Source: Agelas oroides (taxonomy: Eukaryota; Porifera; Demospongiae; Agelasida; Agelasidae). From it: DNA of 64,000 nt. The notes beneath the pieces were generated by a model that worked only from the letters and a program-made list of their open reading frames with translations, ran no database searches and had not been told where the DNA came from. The position numbers were made by a program, and so were the translations under genes. This document shows, in pieces, positions 1 to 11,700 of this stretch (the stretch's first letter is position 1; the number at the start of each line of letters is the position of its first letter). The stretch covers positions 6,108,620-6,172,619 of the forward strand of contig OX422200.1 in the NCBI GenBank assembly GCA_949130485.1, given 5' to 3'.

Positions 1-1031
1 TTAAATATGTGTGTGCAGTGCAATTTCTCACCTACTTGACTGAGTAACTCATTTAGTTACACTCCAAGATGTGAAATAAAGGACCATGCAATGTAACATA
101 ATGTAATACACAGGCCAGAGAAAATAGTAGACATCCAATCTGAGTGCCCAATAAATAGTTAGCCCTAACAGGTGAGTAACTAGCACATGGATGTCAAGTA
201 CGCATGTGTTATGAAACATTAGAAGTGCTATAAAGTGCTTCTGGTGAACCATACTAAGCCAAGTGTATGTGTATGGACTAGTTTCTGAAATGAGCTCAAT
301 CCCAATGTTATGCATGTAGTATTTTGATTTTAATTTAAAGCTTGTACTGAAGGTTATGTCTGCCTCCTCCCTTAATACTTGGTTGAGTGTGAACATAGAT
401 ATATGACACGGAACCGTCTCATTCCGTGTCATATATCTATGGTGTGAAGCAGTGAGCGATTTACATAGCACTAAACTCTAACTCAGGTCACTGACAGTAC
501 TTTGGGGTGTGGTTTAGACTTGATGAATGCAATGAAGTAGTCCAAGTGACCTATGACCTATGGCTGGTGGTAACTGAATGTAACTAAGGGCTTCAAACTC
601 TCCTTGGGTGAAGCCAAACATACATGTACTTAGCACTTGTACCATGCATAGCAAGAAATTCACCTCCTTGACTACTATACACCGCTAGTGGCCTTTTGTC
701 TGCATATTTGTGCTGGGCTCCCACCTCTAGCTATCTAGTGCTCAATACACATACTATAGGCATACTGTCTGCATATTAACATCATGTATGTGGGAAAATT
801 CCTCCTGGAGTTGCTCTGAGTGGTGAAGGGAGGGTTGTTGACAGAGCGAGAATGTCATTCCCAGTCATTCCCACATTAGGTGGACCATGCATGGAATTGA
901 ATATGCACTCAGAATGCCAGGTATATCGCTTCATCATCTGGACTAGAAGGTGTAATTTAGCTGCCTTAGTATGCATGTTTGCATGTATCTCACTAGCAAC
1001 AACATTAGAGACAGGCCATGATGGAACACTG
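1..1031. other. Intergenic, no gene seen
   Basis: No reading frame here shows recognisable protein character or splice context. The only clear structure is the small palindromic insertion at 387-448, listed separately. Confidence 0.5.
387..448. mobile_element. Miniature palindromic insertion with 7-bp target duplication
   Basis: Two perfect 20-bp arms (394-413 and 422-441) surround an 8-bp loop. The outer ends read CATAGATA and TATCTATG. The palindrome is flanked by exact 7-bp direct repeats GTGTGAA (387-393 and 442-448), as expected of a target-site duplication. A second member with the same terminal octamer and its own 7-bp duplication lies at 31245-31291. The direct repeats argue for transposition rather than a chance hairpin; the transposase family is not evident. 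Confidence 0.7.
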
Positions 1032-1142
1032 GTGTTCAGTTAGCCTCGTTCCCAGGCTCTCCCCTCGCCCCGACGAAAAATAGAAAAGGAGGGTTTTTCG
1101 TCGGGGTGAGGGGAGAGCCTGGGAACGAGGCTAGTGTTCAGT
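1032..1142. mobile_element. Foldback MITE (TAGCCTCG family) with 9-bp target duplication
   Basis: The element spans 1041-1133. It begins TAGCCTCGTTCCCAGGC and ends with the reverse complement; nearly its whole length folds back, the arms meeting around an A/G-rich loop. The 9-bp sequence GTGTTCAGT occurs on both sides (1032-1040 and 1134-1142). It has no coding capacity. Duplications of about 9 bp are characteristic of the Mutator (MULE) superfamily; that assignment is inference. Confidence 0.85.
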
Positions 1143-1259
1143 TAACTGTTTCGACATTTGATTTTACTACACTCAGTGCATGCACAAGTTTTAAATGGTT
1201 CATAAGCTTATTACTTTACTCATTGTGATGTTGCATTGTCTGTATGGGTTTCTTTACAG

Positions 1260-1696
1260 AACTAATGTGGGAGTATCTGAGTCGCCCTGCACTGGATGTT
1301 ACAATTCTAAAATACATACTTCACACACCTCAATACTTGAAAAAATTTCCTAGTTACACCGCAGATGATCAGTGCAGAGTGAATTTTGCACTAAAAAGCA
1401 TGGGATTGGAGTGGTCGAAGATGCCAGATGACAAAACAATGACTGGTGAAGATAGAAATCAGCTTAGTGTGGTTGTGTTGCCCCAGACGGACATCTGTCG
1501 CCACATTTGTACGACAAACTCAACTCTAGACTTCTATGTTTCACATCCAGTGGGTGGAGCACACAATGGCACTCAAAAAGCCTGAAAAGGTGCATGGTTC
1601 TTGAGGCAAGACTGGGATCCCTTACATATCAAAGATACTCTTACTGGAAAAGAGTGGCTTAAGTTTCTCCATGCACACAAAGGTGATAACCCTTAA
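1260..1696 (+). pseudogene. Unrecognised gene fragment with in-frame TGA
   Basis: A pyrimidine-rich tract ending TTTCTTTACAG (to 1259) could be a splice acceptor. The following frame is open to a TGA at 1583-1585 and then stays open in the same frame to TAA at 1694-1696. The peptide has ordinary globular composition on both sides of the TGA; the part after it includes LTGKEWLKFLH. I do not recognise the family. It may be an exon or terminal exon of a gene reaching in from the left, or a fragment inactivated by a nonsense mutation. A missed short intron across the TGA cannot be excluded. Confidence 0.35.
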
Positions 1697-3115
1697 TGTC
1701 TTTCACATTATTCCTCTCCACAGTCCGTCTGCACAGCTGTTATATGTGTGTAAAGTCAGTCAGCAATTTTTTTCTGTAAATCCACAGGTTTTGTTTTGGT
1801 TGTGTAAAATAATATTGCATTGTATCACAGTACTAGAACATTTGTGTACACTTAAGTAATACATATGATATATTATTCTGATTACTATAATTCTAACACT
1901 CATGTCTACGCTGCAGTATATGAGACACATATTAAATATCTCTTGCAGCTTTGCAACACCATGAGCAACTTTAAAAAATTATATATAAAATTGCCTTAAA
2001 CAATGTGTCCCAGTTGCAGCTTCATCACCAATCAAAATGCATTATCAACAGATGAATTCCACTTTGCTGGACTGTCGAATTTTAGACAGAAGGAAATAAT
2101 GTAGCTGCCATTAAACCTGCGTTGTTATACTACCTGTAAGTATGCTTATGTTTACTGATATGGGTTATTACAGACTAATGGTGCAAATGACCTGCTTGTG
2201 TATATGTTGGCATTTATATTAGCATTGAAGCTGTAACCCGAGCCAGGTCAAGGCAAATGTAGTAGTTACGCACCATTTGTTGCAGATCTTGTGACAGCTG
2301 ACAGAAAATTAACTGCGTCTACTACTTATTTAATAACATATATATAGGCCTGACTTTTTCCAAAAGGACGTGGTTTATTCATTGTTCATGAATGAAATGA
2401 AGAGACAAAATTTTTTAATACTTTACTCAATTGTTGTACAAGCAAATAAATAAGTGGAGTGGTGGAGTGTGAGGGTGAGTGCCAATTGATATGGGCATGC
2501 AGTATGTCCACATGTGAGTTCAAACATCAAGTTCAGTGCCTGACTTATGACAATGACAACTGGTAAACAGGCTATGGGAAGGGGAGGGATGGATTTCACC
2601 TATGTTTCAGGACATGCATGCAGGTATTGGGAAATGGCAAAACAGCTACATGCATTCCCGACTGCATGCTTCTGCCATCCAAAATTGATTCAGTGTTTAC
2701 TGCTCATGCAGGATAATGATGAGCAATAAGGAAAAACGGTCTTCATGCTATGAATGTCATCTTATGATAGCTACCTCAACACTAGCTATTGCATGTACTC
2801 CAGGCTGTACGTAGCTATAATAACATTGACAAGTGAAACAGTAGCTACCTTTTTTTGCTAGTCAGTACACATTTATTCTTCCTTTACCCATAGGAAACAT
2901 TATTATCACTGTTTGCCAAAGTTAGCATTACTCTGCTGATTCTGTCTGCCTACAAAACTACAGAAGAGATCCCTCAAAATGGTCTCAGTGATGGCATTAT
3001 CTTTGGACCCTTAGCGACATACCACATGTACCGGATGTGGAATGAAGTATGTAGGTGTGGCTCGATGATTTTGAGCAGCGGAAGTAATTGGTAAGTGAAG
3101 CTGATGCTGCTGAAG
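1697..3115. other. Intergenic, upstream of the MFSD10-like gene
   Basis: I see no supported gene, RNA gene or well-defined repeat. The segment should contain the promoter and 5' UTR of the transporter gene, but no clear TATA box or initiator could be assigned by eye. Confidence 0.4.
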
Positions 3116-5660
3116 ATGGAGACTGATCTGAAAAACGGGAAGAGTGCTCACAAGGCCGCGGGGAAGAGTCCTCAAAAGGCTGGTGTCGATCGCTGGGCAC
3201 TGCTGGTTGTGTTTCTCTCGCTGTTGGTGGACTTGCTGGGGTTCACTGTGATCCTGCCCCTCATGCCCTCGCTGCTCGAATACTATAACCGCCATGACCA
3301 GGTAATACCCAGCCACCATGCTGCACTGCTAAATGTGATGGCCCTTGGGTTGCTATAAGGTGCTTTGAGTTTGAGGTTGAGTCATTCCATCCTGTATTCG
3401 TGATGTCATGAGGGCATGCGATATAATTGCTGTGCTCTTTTGCAAGTGAATCCCTTGTCTGCTATCGTATAAGGGAAAGGTTACTATATTGTTGCACATA
3501 CCTGACAGGGGAGGCTGTATACCACTCTGATAGAGAAAGTAGATGGTTTCAGAGGCTTTATTGGAGCACCTGACATTGAGCGATTCAACTTGGTGCTTCT
3601 CGGAGGTAAGCCCCATGCACACAACAGCTATCATCAATGCTAGAACATTGTGTCTTAGACTTGTCTAGTGTATTGTTGCATCTACTGTTGCAGCATTAAA
3701 TGGTATCTTGTAGTTCTGGGTTTTTTGTCAGTTTACATTATTCCTGCATACTATAAAGACATGTATTAGATATGTACACTACTGAAAATATGTTCCACAT
3801 GTACTCACGGCTGTAGGAAGCAAGAAAAGTCCTGTACAGCCAAGTTTTGAAGCTGCCACAATGTAGTGGGGTCTTGGGGGCATGCTCCCCCAGGAAACTT
3901 TTTTAACATCACCGCTTCTATGACTGCTTCTGGTGACTTTTGGAACCACCTGGATGCTCAAAAAGAGTGCCTAAAAGTTTGGACTTGCCTGAATAAATGT
4001 AACACTCAAGTTCTCTGGAAAATTCACCAACCTTTGGCAACCATTTGATTGGTAGCAAGCATGTTCTAAGTGTTTGAACTTTGAACCTTGATTTAGTCTT
4101 GCGGAATTTTTGCAAGTTTCAGCACAAAAACACTGTAACATGCATAAACACTGTAGCGCACAAAACTCAGTATAGCCATGGTCATACCAGCCATATTGGC
4201 TCCTAGGGCCTTGTAGTTTGCTGAAAACAGGGAGCCTGACAGACATCCATTATATACGACTACTTAATTGTACCAGCTTCTGTATGCTCTCAATATAAGG
4301 AGGGAGTTTGTAGATGTTGTAATGTGAACACTGATAACATGTGTGATACTGGTTTTGACTCTCTGATGTATGCGTGATGATTTTACTTGCTTTTGTATCA
4401 CCATGCAGGTCTGTTAGGCTCACTGTTTTCCCTCCTGCAATTCCTGGCATCTCCCCTTATTGGAACCTTGTCAGACATTTATGGTAGGAAGCCCACACTC
4501 CTTGTGAGCATGGTGAGTTTGTGACATGCCTGCTCTATGGCACAGGCCATTGTGCGCATGTTATAACATGTGTACAATGTAGTCATTATAAAATCTATAA
4601 CACAGTAAGGATGTTTGTTAGATGTTGCTTAGCAACCAAATCCTTGCACTTGAATAACACATTGGAATAGGTGTAGATGATAATGGATGTGGCAGCGGGT
4701 TGCTAGGGTAACATCCAACAAATAAGTTACATTCCCAGACAGAACAGCATGAACCCTAAGGGTGAATGCTGTTCTGTCTGGGGAATGTAACTATTATTTG
4801 TACAACATGTATGCAACGCTTTTCCACTCAAAACATCGACTAGTATGTGGACTACATCAAGATTGATCCTAGATACTGATACAGCTGTTACAATACGTGC
4901 AACTAAAGTATTCACACAGTAGTCTAACTCAGCTAACTGCCATCTAGGTACCAATAAAGCTATCGAAGAGCTTTTCATTCGAGAATCATATCAGATGACA
5001 AACCAATCAACTAACCAACTGACTGTCACAACATATATTTAATAGTACAAGATGCATGAAGTGTGGGTAGTGTCATCTTATGTGACTATGTGGCTACCCG
5101 CATACATGTGGCTACCCACGTACATGTGGCCTAACCCACAGTGGTTGTACTACTGCAGGAAATAGTTACATATCCTGTTAGCAAACAGTACACCCCTGAT
5201 GCCAAGGTGCTTCCTGGCACTGTGCCCTGGCAGCTTTTAGATGGTCTGCTATCAGAGCCCTGGTTTCTAATATAGCTGATTATTTCAGTACCATCTGTAC
5301 AAAGCGTTTAAGGTAATAGCACAAGTATACAGTGTCATAGAAAAACAGATCTTGGTAAGTGACAAAATTTTATTTTGCAACGTTTTGACAGTATGTCTAT
5401 TATCATCTTTTCGCACACACATTATGAGAGAAGGATAGGTCATTTACTGTCCTAGGCCAATATCTGATGTCTCAAAAGTACATGATACATACTGTGCCCG
5501 AAAGAGATCTAGCCTTATAATTTATTTGTGCTTAGGTATATACATTTTTTTTGCTCAGAAGCTCCAATGGCTCTGTAGGATGATCATCTGACTGGCATTC
5601 AGCCAATCCTGCCTCGATCTCAATTTCCTTTTTAAGTGTGCATGGTTCATGATGACATAA

Positions 5661-5717
<57 letters not shown>

Positions 5718-8700
5718 CACAGGTAGGAGTGGCTCTGTCCTATGCCCTCTGGGCGGTCTCACACAGCTTTCTTGTTTTTGTGGTGGCCAGGATTGTTGGT
5801 GGGCTGTTCAAAGGCAATGTCAGCCTGAGCACTGCCATAGTGACGGACGTCACGTCTCCAGAGAAGAGATCCAAGGGAATGGTGAGCAAACCAGGGAATT
5901 GTGGTCTCCCTATTAGCCAAAGCTTTTGCTACTGGAGTGTTTAATTTCTTGGGGTAGTATAATATAACCAGGAAGGGAATGGAATGGGCAGAATGAACAG
6001 AACATAGCTGAGAGCAAAGGTATGACTCTTTCAAATGTTGTGTTTGATTCTTGCCTGTAGTGATGCACATCTTTTAACATATGCACCTGTAATGTAGCTC
6101 TTTTATGCCGTAGCTTTGTAGTTTTGACATATGCAGCATTTTGTGGTTTCTCTTTTTGCACCAGTGTTTTGCTAGAGGCCAGAACAGGCAATGTTGCTGG
6201 CACTCTTTAAGACAGTAGAAGCATCCATCAACGATTTTTGTAACTTGCAGGGTACAGTATTGAGTGTTACATGCAGTTGGAGCACAGATGTCAGCAGTCA
6301 TACCACATTGCATAAATTTCTTGGCCGTTCCGTTCATTCAATTTCGTTCTGTTCCGGGTTTTACTACTACCGCAATCTCCTGAAAATAGGCTCACCCTCG
6401 AAAATAAGCCCATCTCCCTTTATTTGAATGAAGTAGCAGCTTTAAATTGCAGAGGGTGTGGGTATAAAGTTAACTGGGACGAGCCTGAGCGAGCCCCACA
6501 CTAGCGGGACTGCATTGTGATGACGCGTGTGTATGTTTGTTCGTGGCCATATACAGCAAATTTTACATGAGCACACTTAAATATTTCACAAAGCTCGAAC
6601 GTCCTTGTGTGCTTAGTAGGTGAAGGCTACACTGTAAAAAATTGGAGGTTGATTTAACCCAGAAAAGGTCATCTCAATTGCAGTCTGGATTCATCTAGGT
6701 CCAGGCAGTGGCTCACCTACTTTTGCCAGGGTTTAGGGTTACACCCCGGCTTGTCCAGTGCAGGTTTCTAGCAAACAATGAATTGGGTTGCAAATGAAAT
6801 TCAATTTGTTATTGCATGTTTGTGCCAAAAGGGGGTGGAACTCTCACTATATTCATGTATTATTGGATTGACTCTGAAAAATATTCATGCACTATTGGCT
6901 AACCTTTGGGCAGTATTTACGTGCTTTTATGCAAGTATTCATGCCATATTGGAACTTTGAGTACACAAACACTGTAACACTACACTGTGGTAAAAGTGGG
7001 AGGTGGTATAGATCCTGCAACTGAGGTAACCCATTTTAAACTGAATGATGAATCCAGACTGCAACTGAGATGACCTTTTCTGGGTTAAATTAACCTCCAA
7101 TTTTTTACAGTGTACTGCTAGAGTGCAGTGTCGGCGACCTGAAGTGAAGACGACGGAAGATGAAGCATGCATGACAACTTACTTGTGGTTTATACAGCTG
7201 CGGACCTTCAAAAGCAGGCTGCTCACAACGGTAAATTATGGACGGTAGTTGAGGTCACTTCAGGTAAGGGCCATGCATAAACGGCACTCATAAACGTCAG
7301 AGACTCACCTCAAGTGTAAAGCTTAGTCCATGGATGTGTAGCCACAATGGCTGCCCTCGCTGGAGAAATGATGACAAGTTGTTGGCATAAATGATACTTA
7401 TAGCTATCTCTGATGAGGACTTAGCTACTTATACATTATGAAGTTTGTCTTATAGTAGATGGTGACAAACCTTGCTGTGTGCGATGAAAAGTAGCCAATC
7501 AGCAGTGTGCTGTTAGCTCAGGCTCACCCCACGATGATCAATCATCTGACTAGTAGTGATCTGTGTATGTTAGTTCACTTCACTTGCTACAATTTTTGCC
7601 ATTTAACGGCTGGATGCAGAAGCAGCCTTGCAGTTGCCATTCAGAAGTGATTCAGAGCTCATTTCTCTGACAGTATAATGTTTGTACCTAAGCAACTAAT
7701 TAAGTATTTTTTCTTGACTGTGCATGTCTAGGCCTTGGTTGGTGTTGCATTCTCCCTGGGATTCATCTTTGGGCCCATGATAGGAGCTGCATTCTCCATC
7801 ATGGGCAGGAAAGGAGATACACCAGACTCCTTCACCACTTTCCAGTACCCTGCCCTATTTGCCCTCTCCCTGGCGATTATTGATATCCTGTTTGTAGCAG
7901 CAATGTTCCGGGAAACACTGCCTCTGGAGAGAAGGGTAAGGTACCATGGATGACATTATGTAGGGTGGCTCATTTTCCCACCATACATGTGCGCTATTGC
8001 TGTCCTCATTCACTGAATATTGACAGAGTAACATTACTAGTTGAACTCAGTTCTTGCTAACTGCAGAATGCACTACAGTATTACTGTATAGTGAATTTTT
8101 GAGGGGTAAAATTTTGGCTGTTTTGTGGATTTTGTTCATTCTAGTAAGCCATATGTAGAGATTGCCCTAAAATAAAATGGCTACCACATTAAAAGCACAC
8201 AGATTACACGTTTGAAGTGTTTGCTGGATTACCAAAGGCCTCTATGAGCCATATCAGTCATTATCGAGTGCTGTCATGAATGACAGGAACGTTAATGTCA
8301 CTGGATAGCATCGCTGAATTACCAGACCAACTAGCATGTCGCTAAATATCCTCTATCATCTATCTTGTGCCTTTTTGCGAACTATGCACCACAAAACTCT
8401 CTACATGCACATTAGCCTATTCACACCCACTAAGTGAATGCATAGCTACATATCAACAAGGCACTCAGCACTGCTCACTCCACAGCCTTCCTCATAAGAC
8501 AACCCATATCTGCCATGTGTGCCATGCTCAGTAGCAATTAGGTTGTAGCCACCCACAACACAACTCACTCAACATGCACTACACACCCAGTGCACCACCC
8601 ACTTCACTGCCTTCCACAACCTTCCTATGCATGCAACAAACACAGAGCATAGTTGGGAAAATGGCACAAGATGCAGGGATGGTGTGAAAGTGTTGTGGTG

Positions 8701-11700
8701 TCATTCCCATCTAGTTTGGCTGGTTTTTTAGGGTTCAATTCCTACATGTGCTTGTTTTCATTCAGAGTGACTTGTTCCTGTAATTTTACTCTCTCCAACT
8801 CCAAGATAAGGCCTTTCCTGTGCTACTCTGAACTGAAGGCCATGCACAAAGTTTATTCAAGAATTGTCAGTCATCTCCGTTAGTTAGCTCCTCGTTAAAA
8901 CTGGCGTCCCTGCTGTCAGTAAAATGCTTGTATCTACTCTAGACACTGTAAGCTGGGGGAGTGACTCAATGAAAACTAGTTTTAATGGATCTGCAAAAAT
9001 TTGCACTTGAATATTTCCCGATAATTATACAGTATATATATGATTGAATAAATGACCACCTTGATCAAACATCAATGTATGTTGTCAGGCTATAGAGGGT
9101 GTTCAATTATGATGTTACTTCTGTACACTATAGTGCCCATACAAAACAGATATGACTGCAATGCATGCTAGAAGCTTTAGTTGCACTACTAACTACTTTG
9201 CCATCCAATACATGTCTGTTTTTGTTCATATTCTCATACTTTTGCATTCTCACAAGTGATGTAAGTTGCACGCCCTCTATTGCACACTATAACAAAAGGT
9301 ACATACATTACTGGAAATGGTACAGCTACCAAATGATTTGTGGATATTTTGTTGAGCTCTTTTTACATAATAGGCCAAAACATTGGGACAAGGCATCCAG
9401 GGAACACTTTATCTTATCAATCCTGTCTCACTGTTCAAGTATGACGCTGTTGCAAGAATGCCACACAAAGGTATGTGTTTATGTTTACAGTGGAACCCCT
9501 CTATAACGGACACCAACATTTTGTGCCTTATAGCGAGGTGTCCCTAACTCACGGGCTTCCGGTATATTTCCGATAGGCGTGGTACTGCGTAATCGTGCTG
9601 TTGACCACAACATGGCTGCATTTAGAGCTTTTCTTTGCTGTATGCTGGCAGGGAAGGCTAAGCAGAGGCTAGTACTATGAGTAACAACGCTAATCTAATG
9701 TCAAGTTGTTAACTACAGCAGTGATGGTGGACAATTTTGCTGAACAGTTCGACGAGTGTCCGTTAAATCGGGGTCATTGAGTATTGTTTGCGTACAATTG
9801 GGACTACGAAACTGTCAGTTATACGTAGTAGCAGGGTGTCCGCTATTCAGGGGTTGTTTAAGTATTGAAGTGAATGGAAGGACAGTCGGGACTTTCAGAA
9901 TTGTCTGTTATATCATGGGTGTCCACTGTTGAGGGTGTCCGTTAAGTGGGGTTCCACTGTAGTTTACATGCTGGAATGTCCCCAGTGTGGGAGCGTTAAC
10001 ACCAGCTGAGACATTTTTTTGCTGTTTGTGGAGGTTTTTTCTGCAGTCCTGGGTAGAAATCAAACATTATTCTGTTGGACTGCCACACATGTTTGTTAAA
10101 AGGAGGAGAGGGGGAAGGGAAAGGAGATGAGGAGAGGGGGGAGGGAAAGGAGATGAGGAGAGGGGGGAGGGGAGAAGTACCACTGGTAATGTTAGTTTGG
10201 GGTGCAGGAGTTTGGTTGGGTGTGTCACATGGAAAGACATACATATCCCTCAGTGAAGGTTGTTACCTGAGTTAAAGTGAGCCAACACCCTTCAAGGTTT
10301 AATGTGTAATACTTTTCTATACCATTTTCATCATCATTGTAGCAAACGTACGTATGTTGAATATTCCTGGCTGTTACAAGTAGTTTGTGCCCAGAAAGGA
10401 GCAGGCTTATTTTTCAGTGGTAGGCATTAGTATTTGGTTGAAATTGCTGTCTCACCTCCTCAGACTTGCGCAACCTTCGTGTGTTAAGTGTGGCCTACTT
10501 CGTCTACCTTCTGCTGTTTTCTGGATTGGAGTACTCCCTCACCTTCTTAGTGCACCAGAGGTTCCAATACACCAGGTTAGAGCGGGTGGATGAGCTCCCC
10601 ATACAACATAGTGTAGTTGTAGTAACTTTGATTCAGTGTAGTAGCCTGCGCTGCTACATGCACTTTGACACAGCATTAATGGCACAAGACTTGGCATTCA
10701 TAATAAATACGATGGCCATGGGATTGAGTCATTAAGAACCCTGTCATAGCTGCTGTATATACTATTATCCACTTGGCACAGTATTGTGTATCAGACATAA
10801 TGTTTGTCTCTTTCTGAAACATACATCTGTGTAGCATGCAGCAAGGAAAAATGTTTCTCTTTATTGGCATAGTGATGGTACTTGTACAAGGTAAGTAACC
10901 ATTACTAAGGTTACAAATCTCCTCATTATATCTGCATTGTCTCAGATAAAATGGAAATTAAAGACTTTCCATTATAACATCAGTAACCTAGACATAAACC
11001 TGGCTTTTATTTTGCATTCCATTTATATTGATCACTCTTCCTTAACCTAGCCATAAACCTGGATTTTGTATACCTTTTAAATTGATCACTCCACCTTTAA
11101 CCCTTTTGAGGCTATTCTGGGCCCATAATGTTCTGCTGCTTGATATGTGTAGTGTAGCAGTCCTTGTATACACAAGAATGCCTCTGAGTACAAGTCGTGA
11201 AGGGCCTTTTGAAAACTACAGCCTAAGTACTCCCAGTGGTTTTGCTGTTTGTAATCTCTGAAGTCCATTTGACCTGACATGTGGGTTGCATATTTCTCTG
11301 CTCTGTTCCAGGTGGGTACTTGAGGAGGAGACCTGCTGGTACAGAAATGGCAACAGCAATCATGGTGAATACATACACTGAAGTTGTTAGGTTGATCCTT
11401 CTTCGTTCCATTTGCGCACGACTGTAGAAAGCATGCATTTATATTTCATTGTGCATGTGAGTATTATAATGATGTGGTGTTTGGATTGTGTAGACTATAT
11501 AGGGTTGTGGAATAGTCGTGGTGGGTATGTTTCATGGCTTACAACATAGGACTTCAGCACTCATGCATGGTTGCTTGTTTTCACAGGGTATTTTAGCCAT
11601 CATACCAGGGATGCTGCTGGTGGGCTTTGCAGTATCCCCTTATATGCTTTACACTGGGCTCTTACTCTACTCTTTTGGTAAGTGTAATTCACCCTGCTTG

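Noticed and set aside
5654-5944. Separate gene starting before the AC repeat
   Set aside because: The apparent frame through the AC run is an artefact; the real exon begins at 5723 after CCACAG.
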